From assembly GCA_002686195.1 (NCBI GenBank), contig NZAS01000137.1, positions 1 through 12,039 of the forward strand: a DNA stretch of 12,039 nt, read 5' to 3'. Positions 11,937 through 12,039 of the stretch are shown here, one piece after another; the first letter of the stretch is position 1; each line of letters begins with the position of its first letter. This DNA is from Candidatus Pacearchaeota archaeon. Lineage in GTDB: Archaea; Nanoarchaeota; Nanoarchaeia; Pacearchaeales; GW2011-AR1. The notes beneath the pieces were generated by a model that saw only the letters and a list, made by a program, of their open reading frames with translations, did not search any database and had not been told where the DNA came from. The position numbers and the translations under genes are program-made.

Positions 11937-12039
11937 TTAGTATTTCTCATCCACCCAGCTATAGAACAAACATCCGATTATTATAGAAATAAATCCTGGC
12001 AAAAATGCAAGATGAGTTCTCAGCGTCCACGGTTTGTCG
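11937..12039 (-). CDS. C-terminal end of a membrane protein, cut by window edge
   Basis: An open frame enters from the right edge and ends at TAA 11937-11939, giving 33 residues. They comprise DKPWTLRTHLAF, a hydrophobic stretch LPGFISIIIGCLFYSW, and a polar tail VDEKY. This reads as one transmembrane segment close to the C terminus. The stop lies 28 nt before the next gene's start, with a ribosome site in the gap, matching the packing elsewhere. The start and the rest of the gene are outside the window, so nothing more can be said about its role. Confidence 0.6.
   Translation of the reverse strand, partial: DKPWTLRTHLAFLPGFISIIIGCLFYSWVDEKY

Overview
The window looks like an accessory stretch of a large, low-GC tailed-phage genome, probably from a phage of a Gram-negative host. 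I infer this from the layout. About 26 short, tightly packed genes nearly all lie on the minus strand, often abutting or overlapping by a few bases and carrying good Shine-Dalgarno sequences. Many encode 70-110 residue proteins I do not recognise. They are mixed with a tRNA gene, a tRNA-modification enzyme and nucleotide or amino-acid metabolism genes. No terminase, portal, capsid, tail or polymerase gene is visible, so the phage assignment rests on context, not on a hallmark gene.

Layout, by coordinate (minus-strand transcription runs from high to low numbers). 8-800: tRNA-Leu(UAA) with encoded CCA, directly downstream of a compact tRNA(Ile)-lysidine synthetase (TilS). 898-1510: two small genes, one a membrane/coiled-coil protein and the other starting with a short helical module that recurs at 11.3-11.5 kb. 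1611-1853: the only plus-strand gene, about 22% GC, ending convergently in a 20-nt palindrome. 1850-3073: four small genes, one with a paralogue at 9.65 kb. 3061-7052: a block of recognisable enzymes, namely a CYTH/triphosphate-tunnel protein, full-length glutamine-dependent asparagine synthetase (AsnB), an unknown, a SET-domain methyltransferase-like protein, a dCMP-deaminase-family enzyme and a half-length diiron ferritin-like protein. 7082-8806: a coiled-coil protein, a two-helix membrane protein, a Pol-beta-type nucleotidyltransferase-like protein containing a striking inverted repeat, and a 38-residue microprotein. 8817-11908: small unknowns including a predicted lipoprotein, and two adjacent proteins sharing the helical module. 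11937-12039: C-terminal end of a membrane protein cut by the window edge.

How the genes may work together. TilS and tRNA-Leu(UAA) fit translation tuning toward AUA and UUA codons. dCMP deaminase feeds dUMP/dTMP synthesis. AsnB would make asparagine, or act as an amidotransferase on another substrate. The packed order AsnB - unknown - SET - deaminase - half-diiron suggests co-transcription, but no single pathway that I know links them. GC content ranges from about 22% (1611-1853) to about 45% (10599-10946), which suggests mosaic acquisition.
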